64,000 bases of DNA, taken from positions 1 to 64,000 of the forward strand of contig JAEUVE010000016.1 in NCBI GenBank assembly GCA_016786865.1. Reading direction: 5' to 3'. The DNA comes from Sediminibacterium sp. (lineage in GTDB: Bacteria; Bacteroidota; Bacteroidia; Chitinophagales; Chitinophagaceae). A model generated the notes under the pieces. That model made no database searches, was not told where the DNA came from, and was given only the letters and a program-made list of their open reading frames with translations. Made by a program: the position numbers and the translations under genes. Each line of letters opens with the position of its first letter. The first letter of the stretch is position 1. This document shows positions 15,525-24,534 of this stretch, piece after piece.

Positions 15525-18500
15525 CTAATCCAGTATGGTCTTATGGGTTATTTCTTTGATAATATGGTCCAGCTCATTGGCGGAATGCTCCAGGTAATCG
15601 AGGAAGGTAGGTTCTTCCTCTTTTTCTACCAGTCCGTTTTTAAACATATTAACCAGCCCCATTAAACGGGCCAACGGAGCCCTTACCAGGTGAGACTGGG
15701 TCCAGGCGATGTCTTTTAATTGTTTATTCTGCCGTTCCAGGTTCAGCAGAATCTGCTTTTGCATAGTGATGTCTTCGAGATACCCGTACCACACTACATT
15801 GCCGCTCTCATTTACTTCCGGGTGATAAAACAACTTTATCCAAACAGTCCCACCCCTGGGGAGATTCACCCTGAATTCCACATTCAGATCCGTTAACTCT
15901 TTCAGGCTTTTTTTATACCTCTCCTGAACCAATTGCCGGTCTTCTTCCACTACCCAATCCGTAATCAGGTTGGGATTCTTCATAACATCCACCGAACTGA
16001 TTCCTTTATAAATATTTCGGATTCCCCTGCTGATAAAAGGTATTTCCACACTGCCGGAAGACTCTGTTTCCATCTGAAGGATTGCAATCGGAATCATTTC
16101 GGTCAGTTTTTTCAGCTGATCATGACTTTGAATCAGGTCTGCTTCCAGTATCCTGCGCACGGTAATATCCATCACAACCCCGATGTGCTTTACCAGCATT
16201 CCCTGGTCATCCGCATAGGTCATACCGGAAACAAACAGGTTTCTGAGGGCGCCGTCTTTTCTACATAACCGCACTTCAATAGATTCTGTTAATCCGGAAC
16301 GGGCGATGGTTTTTTCGTACCAGTTGCGGTAAGCCTCCCGATCATCGGGATGAATCAATTCCAGAAAACGCTCTTTTTGAGGTTTGATCGCTCCCGGTTT
16401 GTATCCCAGGATCCGGTAAAATTCATCGCTCCAAATCCGCTCCTGGGTCTGCAGATCAATTTCAATACTACCGATGTGAGCAATCCCCTCGGCCCTGTTC
16501 AATAGATCGCCGATGCGCTGCACCCTTATTTCAGAAGCTTTAACATGGGTAAGGTCTTTAAAATAGGCTGCCGAATAAGCTTTGTTATCGATGGTGAACG
16601 TACTGCCCGCGGTAATGCTGATAGGAATATATCTACCGGAACGATGCAATGCGTGGCATTCAGCTGCATTGGCACCTGCTTCTTCCTGATCAGGTCTGGC
16701 AAATCGCTCAAAAATTTGCTGAATCAGTTCCTTTTCTTCTGGCGGATGCAGGAATCGGATATCCATGCCAATCAGTTCCTCCCTTGAATAGCCCAGTAAC
16801 TCCAATGCCTTGCTGTTTACATCCACCAGACGGTGCGTAGCAACATCTGCAATAAAAATCGGATCACTGGCTCCGGAAAACAAGGCACTGTATCGCTGTT
16901 CATTCAGCCTGTTTTGTTGTTCAATCAGCTTTACTTCGGTTATATCATGAACAAATACAGTTAGTCCATACACCTGACCTTTCTCATCAATGATCGGTCC
17001 ATACCTGTTTTCATAAATCCTCGTTACCCCGGGAGCAAGTTCCAGATGCTGCGGCAGTACAAAATGTTCTCCGTTCAATGCCCTGGTAAAAATCTGTCTG
17101 GACATTTCATGCAAGTGAACAGGTATCAGTTCAAACGCATTCTGGCCAACTTGAATGTCTTTACCCAGCAAACTCCGGATATGCTCATTGTATCCATCTG
17201 TATACGTACTGATGCGGAATTGCCTATCCAGGGCAACGATATAAACATCTTTAGGACTGTTGATAATCGACTTCAGCAATGCACTGTCTTTAATCGCTGC
17301 CAGACGACTTTGCTCCAGCTCCAGCTCATATTGTTTCCGTTCCGTAATATCCTGGATTACACCGATTAGTTTTTCAACCGCACCCGTTTCATCAAAATAA
17401 GACAGCGCCAGTGCAACCAATACTCGTACGGAGCCATCTTTACGACGCAGCCGAATCTCAACGGTACTCCTTTCAATCCGGTTCTGTATCAGCCCCTGGT
17501 ACCATTGAACGTATTTTTCTTTGTCGTCCGGGAGCAACTGATCCAGAAAAACCTGCATTTCGGGTTTGATGCTGTCGGGTTCATACCCCAGCAGTTTATA
17601 AAAACCCCAACTCCAGATCCTTTCTCCCGTTTTGGTATCGATTTCCACACTCCCCGTTTGCGCTGCTTTCTCTGCCTCAATCAACAATGCATTGTTCCGC
17701 TCCTCTTTCTTTTTCGCAGCAACCCGCTCAGATATATCCGATATCATATTGGAAGTGTACAACTCCCCATGGGTATCTGAAAAAATTACAGAGGCAATTT
17801 CACAGGCAAACCGCTCACCATTCTTTTTAATACCCGTAATTTCTCCTTTTATTTTTCCATACTGAATCCGCTCTTTCAATTTTTGCTGCATCTCCTGGCT
17901 CGACAGATCAAACAACTGATCCCGATGGATCTGTCTGAATTCTGCTTCGGTATAACCGAAAAGATCCGAAGCAGCTTTATTCGACTCAAGGATGGTACCA
18001 TCCGGCCTTGCAAGGAAGATGGCAAAAAAAGAATTTTCAATAACTGCCCGGTACCTTTTTTCCCTGTCCGCAATGTCATTGTTTAACGCCTGTATCCGCA
18101 ATTCCGACTCCCTCCTTTGTGTTACATCCAGGCTCATGATCAGCCTGGCCTGATGGCCTTCGTATATAAAATTATGCGCACTGATTTCTACATCAATCTT
18201 TGTTCCGTCCTTTTTAATATGCGACCAGGTTTCTTTGCTCATGTAATAGCCAGGAGTGGTTCTGTCTACCTGGCTCAACCGCTCCCGATCCTGTTCTTCC
18301 CGAATATCGTAGGCCGTCATACGCAGAAACTCCTCCCTGCTGTATCCATAATAATCTATTGCTGTTTGATTGACTGCCAGAAATCGAAGACTGGGCAATT
18401 CCAATACCCACATTGGCAGGGGGCTGTTTTCGAAAAGATTCTTGTATTTAGCCTCTGATTCTTCCAGTTTTTTTTCAGTCAGTTTCCGCTCGCTGATATC

Positions 18501-19031
18501 CTGTATAATCTTAGACAAGCCTACAATATTTCCGGCTTCATCTTTGATCGGGGAAATCAAAATGGATACATCTACCGGAGTACCATCCTTTCTGAGCCGA
18601 ATGGTTTCGTAGCGACCTACCGGATGCCCTTTTTTGATCCGTTCAACCTGCTCCTTTTCTTCTTGAATAAGGTGTTCAGGAATTAAAATTGCATTATTTT
18701 TTGAAATAATTTCTTCGGAAGTATAGCCAAACATGAGCTCAGCGGCTTTATTCCAGCTCATGATGTTTCCGCACATGTCCAGGCTTACAATGGCATCATC
18801 GGTTGAATTGATCAGCCATTCAAAAAGCGCATCCGGAGGAGGAGTACTTGTAATAAGTCCGCTATTTCTGCGAAAGAGTTCGGGACGTAACCGTCGAAGC
18901 ACCCCAACCAGAAAAATGGCCAATACAATGAACAATGCAATTCCGGCTAAAGTATAGAGCGTAGCCGTATTTAAAACAGCCTGGGCCAGCCAGAACGGAT
19001 AGGGTAAAAACAGCTCCCCTCGTATAACCAA
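15525..19031 (-). CDS. Multi-PAS sensor protein with DHp-like domain but no kinase ATPase domain
   Basis: An 1168-aa signalling protein. One membrane segment (about 24-45) is followed by eight PAS/PAC units starting near residues 66, 192, 326, 455, 590, 712, 847 and 968. Units four and seven are close copies: compare RIWSWGFYKLLGYEPDSIKP with RIWSDEFYRILGYKPGAIKP. After the last PAS comes a DHp-like helix, IAWTQSHLVRAPLARLMGLV (1108-1127), with the phosphorylatable-type H1114. The protein stops at 1168 with no N, G1 or G2 boxes of a HATPase domain. The gene ends with a clean stop, and this PAS-DHp architecture without ATPase is familiar in Bacteroidota, so it may work with a partner kinase. 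The ligands are unknown. Confidence 0.85.
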   Translation of the reverse strand: MVIRGELFLPYPFWLAQAVLNTATLYTLAGIALFIVLAIFLVGVLRRLRPELFRRNSGLITSTPPPDALFEWLINSTDDAIVSLDMCGNIMSWNKAAELMFGYTSEEIISKNNAILIPEHLIQEEKEQVERIKKGHPVGRYETIRLRKDGTPVDVSILISPIKDEAGNIVGLSKIIQDISERKLTEKKLEESEAKYKNLFENSPLPMWVLELPSLRFLAVNQTAIDYYGYSREEFLRMTAYDIREEQDRERLSQVDRTTPGYYMSKETWSHIKKDGTKIDVEISAHNFIYEGHQARLIMSLDVTQRRESELRIQALNNDIADREKRYRAVIENSFFAIFLARPDGTILESNKAASDLFGYTEAEFRQIHRDQLFDLSSQEMQQKLKERIQYGKIKGEITGIKKNGERFACEIASVIFSDTHGELYTSNMISDISERVAAKKKEERNNALLIEAEKAAQTGSVEIDTKTGERIWSWGFYKLLGYEPDSIKPEMQVFLDQLLPDDKEKYVQWYQGLIQNRIERSTVEIRLRRKDGSVRVLVALALSYFDETGAVEKLIGVIQDITERKQYELELEQSRLAAIKDSALLKSIINSPKDVYIVALDRQFRISTYTDGYNEHIRSLLGKDIQVGQNAFELIPVHLHEMSRQIFTRALNGEHFVLPQHLELAPGVTRIYENRYGPIIDEKGQVYGLTVFVHDITEVKLIEQQNRLNEQRYSALFSGASDPIFIADVATHRLVDVNSKALELLGYSREELIGMDIRFLHPPEEKELIQQIFERFARPDQEEAGANAAECHALHRSGRYIPISITAGSTFTIDNKAYSAAYFKDLTHVKASEIRVQRIGDLLNRAEGIAHIGSIEIDLQTQERIWSDEFYRILGYKPGAIKPQKERFLELIHPDDREAYRNWYEKTIARSGLTESIEVRLCRKDGALRNLFVSGMTYADDQGMLVKHIGVVMDITVRRILEADLIQSHDQLKKLTEMIPIAILQMETESSGSVEIPFISRGIRNIYKGISSVDVMKNPNLITDWVVEEDRQLVQERYKKSLKELTDLNVEFRVNLPRGGTVWIKLFYHPEVNESGNVVWYGYLEDITMQKQILLNLERQNKQLKDIAWTQSHLVRAPLARLMGLVNMFKNGLVEKEEEPTFLDYLEHSANELDHIIKEITHKTILD

Positions 19032-19148
19032 CCAGACTGTATATAAAAAAACATGGGCACAGATTAAAGCACAATTGGGATACTCACAATTTACTAAAAG
19101 AAAATTGTTCTCAGGTATGCCGCCCGTCAGTTTTTTACCAGAAAAACA

Positions 19149-19586
19149 TTAATGCAATTCGTTTTGCAACGGCACAACCAATACCGGAATGGGCGAATGC
19201 CGGATAATGTATTCTGCCGTACTTCCCATGACTGCATGCGATAAGCCGGTTCGTCCTACAGTACCCATCACAATGACCGCTGCTTTTTGTTCAATGGCAT
19301 AATTGATGATGTCTTCCTTTGGATCCCCGATCAATACAACCACATTCAAAGGTAAATCCGGATACTGTTGTTTTACTGCTTCCAGCGTCTGTTCCGCAAT
19401 GTACTTTCTTGCTTCCCACTGATCCGAGAAGTTAATGCCAATATCTGCGGGAATATAGTCCAGGTTGGTATTAATGATGGTCAGCAAGTCTACTTCGGCC
19501 CGCAACTTTCTGGCAAATTCCAACCCTGTTTCGATGATCCTGTTCCGATCTTTACTCAGATCTGTGGTAATGATTAACTTATTCAT
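19149..19586 (-). CDS. Universal stress protein (UspA family)
   Basis: A 145-aa UspA-fold protein. It begins NKLIITTDLSKDRNRIIETG and ends with the ATP-binding-type motif MGTVGRTGLSHAVMGSTAEY followed by SPIPVLVVP, matching G-2x-G-9x-G(S/T). ATP-binding Usp proteins act in stress responses. ATG at 19586 is used rather than the TTG two codons upstream. It lies 40 bp downstream of the MFS gene on the same strand and may be the last gene of the efflux operon. Confidence 0.9.
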   Translation of the reverse strand: MNKLIITTDLSKDRNRIIETGLEFARKLRAEVDLLTIINTNLDYIPADIGINFSDQWEARKYIAEQTLEAVKQQYPDLPLNVVVLIGDPKEDIINYAIEQKAAVIVMGTVGRTGLSHAVMGSTAEYIIRHSPIPVLVVPLQNELH

Positions 19587-19626
19587 CTGCAATGTTTTAA
19601 TTAAATTTTATGTGTATATAATCCTG

Positions 19627-21204
19627 CTACTCTAAATGCACTTCAATTTTTTCTCCGGCATGTTTGCGGTTGTTCCGGATCAACAGGATAATCGGAATAC
19701 AAATTAAAATGCTGAGTCCAACAGTCCAGAATACATTGTTGTAGCTAACGATGGCCTGTTGTTTAAACAGCAACAGGTCCGAAACTTTATACGCCAGTAG
19801 CCGGGCATCTTCCTTAAAATAGCCCATCGATGCAAACTGCTGTGTTAGTCCGTCCAGTCTTTCCTGAAACCGGTCGTTGTATTCCGAATAGTTCTGGAGG
19901 AGGTAGTTGTCATTTGCTGCATTTCTGTGGGTAAGAAATACATTCATTACCGCAATTCCCACTGCACCGCCCAATTGCCGGATCATATTGCTGATACCAG
20001 CTCCCTGCGAAAGATCAGCCCCTTTCAACCCTTGTACAGCCAATACCATTACAGGAGACATCATGAAGCCGATGCCCAGTCCCCGCAGAATAAATGGCCA
20101 GAAGAAATTGGCTTCGGAAGAATCCGGTGAAGAAAAACTCATCATCGAAGTGAATGCAAAAATCATTACTCCACCAATGATCATGATCAATTTGGGACTG
20201 ACTCCCCTATTCAGCATTTTGCCCACCACGCCCATGGAAATGGCCGAAGCAAGTGCGCCGGAAATCAGGAAATTACCAGTCATGGTAGCTGTCCAGCCCA
20301 GCCCTACCTGCGCAAATAGCGGAAATACAAAGACTGTTGCCAGTAAAATCAGGCCTACAATAAAATTCAGGATAGACCCCATGGCCAGGTTCCAGCTTTT
20401 GAGCAACCGGATGTTGACCGCCGGATGCGCACAGGTCCATTCCCTCCAGATAAAACCAACGAATCCAAATACACTTAAAAGCGTAATCAAGATAATTTCA
20501 CCACTTTCGAACCAGTCTTTGGCTGTACCTTCTTCCAATACATATTGCAAACACCCCACTGCAAGGATGAGCAGTCCGATACCTGCCCAGTCGATTTTTG
20601 CCGGCTTCTTTGCGCCCAGCCTGTCTTTAACGTAGGTCCAGGAAAGATAGGCTGCCATCATACCAATTGGAATATTGATAAAGAATATCCAATGCCAGGA
20701 ATAGTTATCGGTCAGATAACCACCCAGCGTGGGGCCAAAAGTAGGGCCAAGAATCACCCCCATCCCAAATATGGCATTGGCTGTATTAATCTGCTCCGGA
20801 GGATACGCTTCAACAATAATGGTCTGGGACGTTGTTAGCAGGGCTCCGCCCCCGATACCCTGAATAAAACGCCAGATAATGAGCGAGGTAAGGGTATCTG
20901 CGGTTCCGCAGAAAAAGGAAGCCACCGTAAAAATCAGGATCGATGCAGTAAAATAGTTTTTTCGTCCAAAAAGATCACTGAACATTCCCGCAAGTGGAAT
21001 CATGATTACATTGGAGATGGCATAAGAAGTAACCGCCCAGGCAATTTCGGTGGTGGTTGCACCAATGCTTCCACTGATTTCTCTCAGTGAAACATTCACA
21101 ATGGAGGTATCGATCAATTGCAGCAATGCTGCACTGATGGCTGTTAAAACCAGTATCACCCGCTCTGCACCAACCGGATACTTTGATAATTCTCTGGCTT
21201 GCAT
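19627..21204 (-). CDS. MFS multidrug exporter, DHA2/EmrB type
   Basis: A 525-aa transporter with about 14 membrane segments. It shows LLQLIDTSIVNVSLREISGSI in the first helix (motif D1), SDLFGRKNYFTASI (motif A between helices 2 and 3), and RFIQGIGGGALLTTSQTIIV. It exports hydrophobic drugs by proton antiport together with the EmrA-like adaptor, which ends 2 bp upstream, and the TolC-like channel. Substrates are unknown. Control is probably by the TetR repressor at the head of the operon. Confidence 0.93.
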   Translation of the reverse strand: MQARELSKYPVGAERVILVLTAISAALLQLIDTSIVNVSLREISGSIGATTTEIAWAVTSYAISNVIMIPLAGMFSDLFGRKNYFTASILIFTVASFFCGTADTLTSLIIWRFIQGIGGGALLTTSQTIIVEAYPPEQINTANAIFGMGVILGPTFGPTLGGYLTDNYSWHWIFFINIPIGMMAAYLSWTYVKDRLGAKKPAKIDWAGIGLLILAVGCLQYVLEEGTAKDWFESGEIILITLLSVFGFVGFIWREWTCAHPAVNIRLLKSWNLAMGSILNFIVGLILLATVFVFPLFAQVGLGWTATMTGNFLISGALASAISMGVVGKMLNRGVSPKLIMIIGGVMIFAFTSMMSFSSPDSSEANFFWPFILRGLGIGFMMSPVMVLAVQGLKGADLSQGAGISNMIRQLGGAVGIAVMNVFLTHRNAANDNYLLQNYSEYNDRFQERLDGLTQQFASMGYFKEDARLLAYKVSDLLLFKQQAIVSYNNVFWTVGLSILICIPIILLIRNNRKHAGEKIEVHLE

Positions 21205-21206
21205 AA

Positions 21207-22292
21207 TTAATTAATTTCTACATCTACAAAAGCGCTCAATCCGGGTGTGAGGTAAAATGTTTTTTGTTCCGGCTGGTTCAACTTAATCCTTACAGGCACC
21301 CTCTGGGTAACTTTCACAAAATTCCCTGTTGCATTATCCGGAGGCAACAATGCAAATCTGGCACCTGTTGCACCGCCGATGGAGGCAATGGTTCCTGTCA
21401 GATCCAGGGTTTTATATGCGTCCAATTTCACTTTTACCTGCTGGCCAATTCTGATTTTATTCATCTGGGTTTCTTTAAAATTGGCCACCACCCACAAATC
21501 ATTCATTTCCACTGCAGCACAAAGCGGCTGTCCGTACTGCACCAGCTGACCCACTTCTACATTCTTTTTTGAAACTACTCCGTCGAATGGCGCAACTACA
21601 ACAGTATACTTTAGTTGGGTCTCTGCCAGTTCAAGCTCGGCCAGTCTTTGCTGTACGAGTGCAGTAGAAACACTTACCTGTGCTTCCTGCGCAAGGGCGC
21701 TGGACTGCGTACTGGAAGCCTGTGTGGCAGCAGCCTGAAACTGGCGTTTGGCCATCTCGTATAATGCAGCAGCACTTTGGTTTTCTGCACGGGCTGCATC
21801 CAGTTGCTGCGGTGTTGCTGCACCTTCTCCGGCCATTTTTTCGATACGGGCCAGTTCTTTCTGCGACTTGATCAAACGTGCATGAGAAGCATCAATATTA
21901 GACTGCAGGGCTTTTGAATTAATGGATGAAGCCGAAGCATTCTGCATGGCAGCCTGCGCTACGGATCTGGAAACACCGGTTTGAGATTCTGCACTGCGGA
22001 GCATGGCCCTTGCCTGCATTACTTTGGCTTTGTAATCCTTGTCGTCTATAATAACCAGGGTATCTCCTTTTTTAACCCGCTGGTTGTCTTCGAAACGCAC
22101 TTCCAGTACATAACCCGATACAGCAGTTTTTACAGAAGTAATGGTAGCATCCAGCTGCGCATTATCGGTAGTAACATGATGCAGGCTCTTGGTGTAAGCA
22201 TTGACGCCATAAACGACCAATGCCAGCACCAGAAAGGCCGCTATGATTAATCTGGTTCTTTTTTTCTTATTGGGTATTGTTTCTTTTTCCAT
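21207..22292 (-). CDS. Membrane-fusion adaptor protein, EmrA/HlyD type
   Basis: A 361-aa periplasmic adaptor with one N-terminal membrane anchor (RLIIAAFLVLALVVYGVNAY, 14-33). The lipoyl half-motifs are TSVKTAVSGYVLEVRFEDNQ and YTVVVAPFDGVVSKKNVEVG. A long alpha-hairpin rich in A, Q and S (about 85-215) lies between them. It links the inner-membrane MFS pump to the TolC-like channel. Gaps to neighbours are 2 bp (MFS) and 29 bp (TolC). Confidence 0.92.
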   Translation of the reverse strand: MEKETIPNKKKRTRLIIAAFLVLALVVYGVNAYTKSLHHVTTDNAQLDATITSVKTAVSGYVLEVRFEDNQRVKKGDTLVIIDDKDYKAKVMQARAMLRSAESQTGVSRSVAQAAMQNASASSINSKALQSNIDASHARLIKSQKELARIEKMAGEGAATPQQLDAARAENQSAAALYEMAKRQFQAAATQASSTQSSALAQEAQVSVSTALVQQRLAELELAETQLKYTVVVAPFDGVVSKKNVEVGQLVQYGQPLCAAVEMNDLWVVANFKETQMNKIRIGQQVKVKLDAYKTLDLTGTIASIGGATGARFALLPPDNATGNFVKVTQRVPVRIKLNQPEQKTFYLTPGLSAFVDVEIN

Positions 22293-22321
22293 TTTGCTTG
22301 ATTAGAATTTAAATAAGTTGA

Positions 22322-23578
22322 TTAATTACCGGTCATGATATTGTATTGAGCCATGGATATGGCCAGTTGTACCTTGTGCAGGATCATGTTCAATTCTGCA
22401 GCATTGGTCGCATTCAGTTCAGTCAGGTATTCGGTTGAAGTAATAACACCGTTTTCCAGCTGGCTTGCAGCTGCTTTAAGAATTTCCTTTCTTTTTTGAA
22501 CGATTTCCTGATCCCTGCCAATTACACCGGGATACTTTTGTATTTCCGTTTGCTTTTGCGTCAGGGCGGTTTGCAGGTTCAGCTGAAAAGTTGCTTCCTG
22601 GTTTTTCACCATTTGCTGATTGATTTCAATGGCTTTCTCCTTATTTTTCTGAAGTACGGCATTGTTGATATTCCAACTGATCCCTGCGCCGGCAATACCA
22701 TAGGTCCGGAAGTCTACATTCAGAAAATTGTAACCCGGACGTCCATAATACCCTTGCCCAAAAATAAATATCCTGGGCTTGTTTTCCTTGCTGAGCAATT
22801 CCTGTTGCAAGCCAAGCATATTCAACTGCGATTTATACACTTCCAGTTCAGGTCTTTTTACTTCTTTTTTTAAACCATCTTCCTGAGGCAGTTCAAAACG
22901 GTCACCGGAACCAATCTGAACACCCGTCAGCAGCGACAACTCCTGTTCGAGTCCTGCAATGGTTGCATCAATATCTGCCATCTTCTGTTCGGTGGTCAGG
23001 ATCTCCGATTCAAATACCAGCTGATTGCTTTTCAGCACTGCTCCGTTTGCAACGCCAATCGCAATTTTCTTTTTTTGCGCTTCCAGTTCCGCTTTGCGAA
23101 TGGCCAGAATTTTCCGGTTTTCCTGCTGGAGCAGGATATTACCGAATACGTTGGTCAGCCTTTCCCTTACCCGCTGAAACTCCGTATTTACCTGGTTCAC
23201 GCTCAGGGATGTTTTGGATTGTTCCAGTTCCTTCTTAGACTTAACAATACCAAATTCAGTTAAGGGAAACCGAAGGTCTACCCCCATATTGTAATTGTCT
23301 TTATGCTGGGTAGGTATTCCGGAAAAGCCCGGCACACTGAAGGAGGTTACCTCAGTCTGATAAGTAGCCTGCCCGGTTAAATTAACCTGGGGATATAAGC
23401 CGGCCTCCAGTATTCTTTCGTTTTCCTTTCCCAGCTGAATAGCCATTTCTTTTTGTTTGTTTGCCGGATAATACTGTGCTGCTTTTTCGATCAGTTGCTG
23501 CAACGAAACAGTTTGCTGCGCGTGACCGAAGCCTGCCAGCATAGCCAGCCCTACACTTAATACAACTCGTTTGCTCAT
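22322..23578 (-). CDS. TolC-type outer-membrane efflux protein
   Basis: A 418-aa outer-membrane factor with a signal peptide ending GFGHAQ. It shows two repeats of long coiled-coil helices (RVRERLTNVFGNILLQQEN and IEINQQMVKNQEATFQLNL) with barrel strands such as YNMGVDLRFPLTEFG and GIAGAGISWNINNAVLQ. ATG at 23578 is chosen because it begins the signal peptide MSKRVVLSVGLAMLAGFG; more upstream starts overlap the tetR gene. It lies 7 bp downstream of tetR. Confidence 0.9.
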   Translation of the reverse strand: MSKRVVLSVGLAMLAGFGHAQQTVSLQQLIEKAAQYYPANKQKEMAIQLGKENERILEAGLYPQVNLTGQATYQTEVTSFSVPGFSGIPTQHKDNYNMGVDLRFPLTEFGIVKSKKELEQSKTSLSVNQVNTEFQRVRERLTNVFGNILLQQENRKILAIRKAELEAQKKKIAIGVANGAVLKSNQLVFESEILTTEQKMADIDATIAGLEQELSLLTGVQIGSGDRFELPQEDGLKKEVKRPELEVYKSQLNMLGLQQELLSKENKPRIFIFGQGYYGRPGYNFLNVDFRTYGIAGAGISWNINNAVLQKNKEKAIEINQQMVKNQEATFQLNLQTALTQKQTEIQKYPGVIGRDQEIVQKRKEILKAAASQLENGVITSTEYLTELNATNAAELNMILHKVQLAISMAQYNIMTGN

Positions 23579-23585
23579 GTATCTG

Positions 23586-24179
23586 TTACTTTTTAATTGC
23601 ATGGATAATAAAACTTGCAGCTGCCCTGGCATACCCTTCCATTAATTCATTGTATTGCCGGTCGGTTAACCGAAGTACTTTTCTGAACATCTGGTTATTG
23701 ATTGCAGGGAAACAGCAAATGGACTGTAAAAAAATATACAACAACCTCGGATCTGTTTGCCTGATCTGACCTGTATTGTTGAGCTCTTCAAAATAAGTCA
23801 CCAGGCTGTTATTCGACTTGGCCTTTTTGATTCTTTCCGAAAGCAAATCCGGATTCCGGTTAATTTCCCGGATAATAAACAACATAGTCCCTTTCTGAAC
23901 AAACTCCAGCAGATCGGCTGTAAACCGGTTTACTTTTTCTTCCCAGCTCAGGCTGTCGTCTTTCCAGGTATTTACCAACGGGATATAGTCATTCAGGGCG
24001 TCGTTGAAAATGCGCTGAAACAGATTGTCTTTGCTGCGAAAATGATAATGCAGCGAAGCCTTGCTGATGCCGGCCACATCGGCAATCACCTGCATCCTGG
24101 TGCCGTTGTAACCTTTTTTTTCAAATTCCAGGCGGGCTGCCTGTAAAATTTTTTCTTCCGTAACGGTTGATTCATTCAT
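23586..24179 (-). CDS. TetR-family repressor of the efflux operon
   Basis: A 197-aa regulator. The N-terminal helix-turn-helix is GYNGTRMQVIADVAGISKASLHYHF (about 19-43), ending with the TetR signature YHFRSKDNLF. The ligand-binding C-terminal part is helical and of family length. It is the first gene of the operon tetR-tolC-emrA-emrB and lies just downstream of a perfect palindrome, so autoregulation and drug-induced derepression are likely. Confidence 0.92.
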   Translation of the reverse strand: MNESTVTEEKILQAARLEFEKKGYNGTRMQVIADVAGISKASLHYHFRSKDNLFQRIFNDALNDYIPLVNTWKDDSLSWEEKVNRFTADLLEFVQKGTMLFIIREINRNPDLLSERIKKAKSNNSLVTYFEELNNTGQIRQTDPRLLYIFLQSICCFPAINNQMFRKVLRLTDRQYNELMEGYARAAASFIIHAIKK

Positions 24180-24193
24180 GTTTGATCAATTGG

Positions 24194-24211
24194 TTTGACC
24201 AAATGGTCAAA
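24194..24211. promoter_or_regulatory. Palindromic operator for the TetR repressor
   Basis: TTTGACCA-AA-TGGTCAAA, two perfect 8-bp arms with a 2-bp centre, 15 bp upstream of the tetR ATG. Nearby TTGATCAATTGG (24182-24193) adds a partial second half-site. Size, symmetry and position are those of a TetR-family operator overlapping the promoter. Confidence 0.75.
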
Positions 24212-24311
24212 TGCAAAAATAAGCAGAGAATCCATCGCTTCGGAGCTTTAAGGAAAATATAATCGGTGAACCCTGTTTTGGCGGCGGCTGATCAGGCGCT
24301 AAGCGGAACAA

Positions 24312-24344
24312 AAAAGCCCTGAGGATGAACTCCTCAAGGCTTTT
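24312..24344 (-). terminator. Intrinsic terminator of tRNA-Pro
   Basis: On the minus strand AAAAGCC(T)TGAGGA pairs with TCCTCAGGGCTTTT around a 5-nt loop, a stem of about 13 bp with one bulge or mismatch, followed by a T-run. It lies six bases after the tRNA 3' end. Confidence 0.8.
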
Positions 24345-24349
24345 ACCTG

Positions 24350-24423
24350 TCGGGACGACAAGATTTGAACTTGCGACCCCACGCCCCCCAGACGTGTGCG
24401 CTACCGGGCTGCGCTACGTCCCG
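24350..24423 (-). tRNA. tRNA-Pro (anticodon GGG)
   Basis: A complete cloverleaf on the minus strand. Acceptor CGGGACG/CGTCCCG, D-stem GCGC/GCGC, anticodon stem CACGT/GCGTG with loop CTGGGGG (anticodon GGG), T-stem GCAAG/CTTGT with loop TTCAAAT, and discriminator A. The CCA end is not encoded. Total length is 74 nt with a 9-nt D-loop. A terminator follows directly. No integrated element is visible next to it. Confidence 0.95.
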
Positions 24424-24534
24424 AATTGAACCGGATCTGGCAGATCCGATGATCACTCCCGTATCATTACGGGGTGCAAATATAGGGCTAAAAGAAATTT
24501 TCAGGTTATATTGCAGGAAATTTTCAATTTCTGC

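Noticed and set aside
24300..24430. tRNA-Pro as an integration site of a mobile element
   Set aside because: No repeated tRNA end, integrase or composition change lies on either side; only the terminator follows.
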